8,268 bases of DNA. Origin: JAOUEE01 sp051011595. GTDB lineage: Bacteria; Actinomycetota; Acidimicrobiia; Acidimicrobiales; SHLQ01. Under the pieces are notes generated by a model that worked only from the letters and a program-made list of their open reading frames with translations, had not been told where the DNA came from and searched no databases. Of the stretch, positions 7,320 through 8,268 are shown piece by piece. The position numbers and the translations under genes are program-made. The number at the start of each line of letters is the position of its first letter. Position 1 is the first letter of the stretch. The stretch is taken from NCBI GenBank assembly GCA_051011595.1, contig JBPCTQ010000169.1, forward strand, positions 1 to 8,268. Direction: 5' to 3'.

Positions 7320-8038
7320 GCCTGGCATTGGAAGGCTCGGTTGGTCTGATGGTGCCGGAAGCCGATTCGTCGATAGGTGTTGTTGGCCTTGTTGTTGTCG
7401 GATTCGACATAGAGCATGCCCACCCGTAGGCCGGCCCGGGACAGCCAGGTCAGGCCGGCCCGGGTGAGGGCCTCTCCGAGCCCTCGGCCGTGCCGGTCGG
7501 GGTCGACGGCGATCACGTAGATCTCCCCCAGACGGGGTTCGACATCGTCGTGGACCTTGGTCCAGCAGAATCCGGCCAGACCCTCGTCGTCGTGGTGCAA
7601 CAGGAACCCGTCGGCGTCGAACCAAGGCTGCTGCATACGCTCGACCACATCGTCGGTGGTCATGCCGCTCTGTTCGGGGTGCCACTCGAAGGCGCGGTTG
7701 TTGACGGCCACGAAGTCGTCGACGTCGCCTTCGGTGAAGGGGCGGGTGATGAGGTCGGGCGCCGCCACGGGGAGGGGCACCCGTAGTTGCCAGAGATCGC
7801 GGAACGGGCGGAATCCGGCCCGTTCGGGACCGGCGCCCTGGGCGTCGTCGGAGATGGCCTCGATCCAGTACTCCACTCGACCGCCGCCCTCGCGGCGAAT
7901 GGCCTCGACGCACGCGGTGAGCACCGAGGCCAGCGCCGATGCCTCGTTGGGGCTGATGTCGGTGGTGACGACCCAGCCGTTGGCCGTGGTGTGCGCCCGT
8001 GCCGTCCCTGCCGGTGTCTCGACCTCGAGCGTTGTCAT
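7316..8038 (-). CDS. mshD: Mycothiol synthase MshD, with a shortened N-terminal GNAT domain
   Basis: Acetylates cysteinyl-glucosaminyl-inositol with acetyl-CoA, the last step of mycothiol synthesis. Seen (240 aa from ATG 8038): a remnant of the N-terminal GNAT domain (about 1-90, including GGGRVEYWI at 51-59 and RDLWQLRVPLP at 80-90), then a complete C-terminal GNAT domain. The latter has VNNRAFEWHPEQSGMT (112-127), GFCWTKVH (156-163), GEIYVIAVDP (171-180), the acetyl-CoA loop RHGRGLGEAL (182-191), and LYVESDNNKANNTYRRIGF (209-227). Glu172 and Tyr222 probably match the proposed catalytic Glu234 and Tyr294 of M. tuberculosis MshD (my alignment from memory). That enzyme has two GNAT domains in about 315 aa with activity in the C-terminal one, so the shortened form may still work. 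Start: ATG 8038 has a TACCCT box 7 nt upstream. In-frame ATGs at 8101 and 8122 are possible but add a low-complexity Ser/Thr/Pro segment and nearly abut nth. Confidence 0.88.
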   Translation of the reverse strand: MTTLEVETPAGTARAHTTANGWVVTTDISPNEASALASVLTACVEAIRREGGGRVEYWIEAISDDAQGAGPERAGFRPFRDLWQLRVPLPVAAPDLITRPFTEGDVDDFVAVNNRAFEWHPEQSGMTTDDVVERMQQPWFDADGFLLHHDDEGLAGFCWTKVHDDVEPRLGEIYVIAVDPDRHGRGLGEALTRAGLTWLSRAGLRVGMLYVESDNNKANNTYRRIGFRHHQTNRAFQCQA

Positions 8039-8045
8039 GGCGCTG

Positions 8046-8051
8046 AGGGTA
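8046..8051 (-). promoter_or_regulatory. Candidate -10 box (TACCCT) for a leaderless mshD transcript
   Basis: On the minus strand TACCCT fits TANNNT, with seven bases (CAGCGCC) before the ATG at 8038. No Shine-Dalgarno and no clear -35 are seen. It supports 8038 over the upstream starts, leaving an 89-bp divergent promoter region shared with nth. Confidence 0.35.
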
Positions 8052-8127
8052 TCGCTCACCGACGGAGCCGAGCCGAACGGGTTCGGGTTGGTTGTCGACA
8101 TGGTGGCCCGAGCCGTAGACATGGGTC

Positions 8128-8268
8128 ATGGCACGCCCCCGAACCCCAGCCGGCCGAGCCCGCCGTACCCACGAACGACTGGCGGTGGAGTACCCCGACG
8201 CCGAATGCGAGCTCGACCATCGCAACCCCTATGAGCTGCTGGCGGCCACCATCTTGTCGGCCCAGGCC
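8128..8268 (+). CDS. nth: Endonuclease III (Nth), N-terminal fragment cut by the window end
   Basis: 47 codons are visible, open to the window end. After a basic N-terminus ([12 protein letters not shown]) come [26 protein letters not shown] (22-47), the first helix-loop-helix segment of the Nth family; E. coli Nth has SPFELLIAVLLSAQATD at the same place. Endonuclease III is a DNA glycosylase/AP lyase that removes oxidised pyrimidines in base excision repair. The catalytic Lys/Asp and the 4Fe-4S cysteines lie beyond the window and cannot be checked. The LSAQ motif favours Nth over MutY. The start is the ATG at 8128; the nearby ATG at 8121 is out of frame. No strong Shine-Dalgarno is seen. A weak TTGTCG (8092-8097), 18-bp spacer, TAGACA (8116-8121) arrangement ending 6 nt before the ATG could be its promoter. 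Divergent from mshD. Confidence 0.85.
   Translation, partial: MARPRTPAGRARRTHERLAVEYPDAECELDHRNPYELLAATILSAQA

Noticed and set aside
7329..8225. A 653-codon minus-strand frame (6264-8225) that would make RlmN nearly twice its normal length.
   Set aside because: Everything upstream of the GTG/ATG near 7319-7328 is an Arg/Pro/Gly-rich translation in the wrong frame of mshD, which has clear MshD motifs in its own frame.

Overview
The window is a high-GC chromosomal segment that reads as core genome of an actinobacterium. A mycothiol synthase (mycothiol is made by Actinomycetota), menaquinone genes menA and menG, and a DUF35/SCP2-type thiolase pair together fit that phylum. An acidimicrobial lineage (Acidimicrobiia) is a reasonable guess from the style of the proteins, but the sequence does not prove it. 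I see no mobile element, CRISPR array, rRNA or tRNA, and no stretch over 300 bases without a gene.

Layout. (1) 1-1723, plus strand: the 3' part of a gene for a DUF35 zinc-ribbon/OB-fold protein with a lysine-rich repeat tail, then an SCP2/lipid-transfer-type thiolase whose frame is cut by one in-frame TAG at 1100-1102. (2) 1737-3710, minus: a YyaL/SPATA20-type protein with a thioredoxin-like N-terminal domain (DUF255), convergent with the thiolase. (3) 3763-4629, plus: menA, divergent from the YyaL gene and convergent with menG (4637-5335, minus). (4) 5462-5893, plus: a small soluble protein of unknown function, convergent with a small multi-pass membrane protein (5901-6248, minus). (5) 6264-8038, minus: rlmN and mshD, which overlap by 4 nt and probably form an operon with the membrane-protein gene. 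(6) 8128 to the window end, plus: the 5' end of nth (endonuclease III), divergent from mshD.

How the genes fit together. The DUF35 protein and thiolase are typical partners in acyl-CoA or steroid side-chain type metabolism. MenA prenylates 1,4-dihydroxy-2-naphthoate and MenG methylates the product to menaquinone, so two successive steps lie next to each other on opposite strands. MshD makes the low-molecular-weight thiol mycothiol. RlmN modifies 23S rRNA (and tRNA in some bacteria). Nth repairs oxidised pyrimidines.

I found no undescribed multi-gene system. The points most worth checking are the isolated TAG in an otherwise intact thiolase, the [KKSAA]n tail on the DUF35 protein, a nearly identical 13-bp stop-to-stop junction at two separate convergent gene pairs, TANNNT boxes 6-7 nt upstream of three start codons (suggesting leaderless transcripts), and a MshD that appears to have lost most of its N-terminal GNAT domain.
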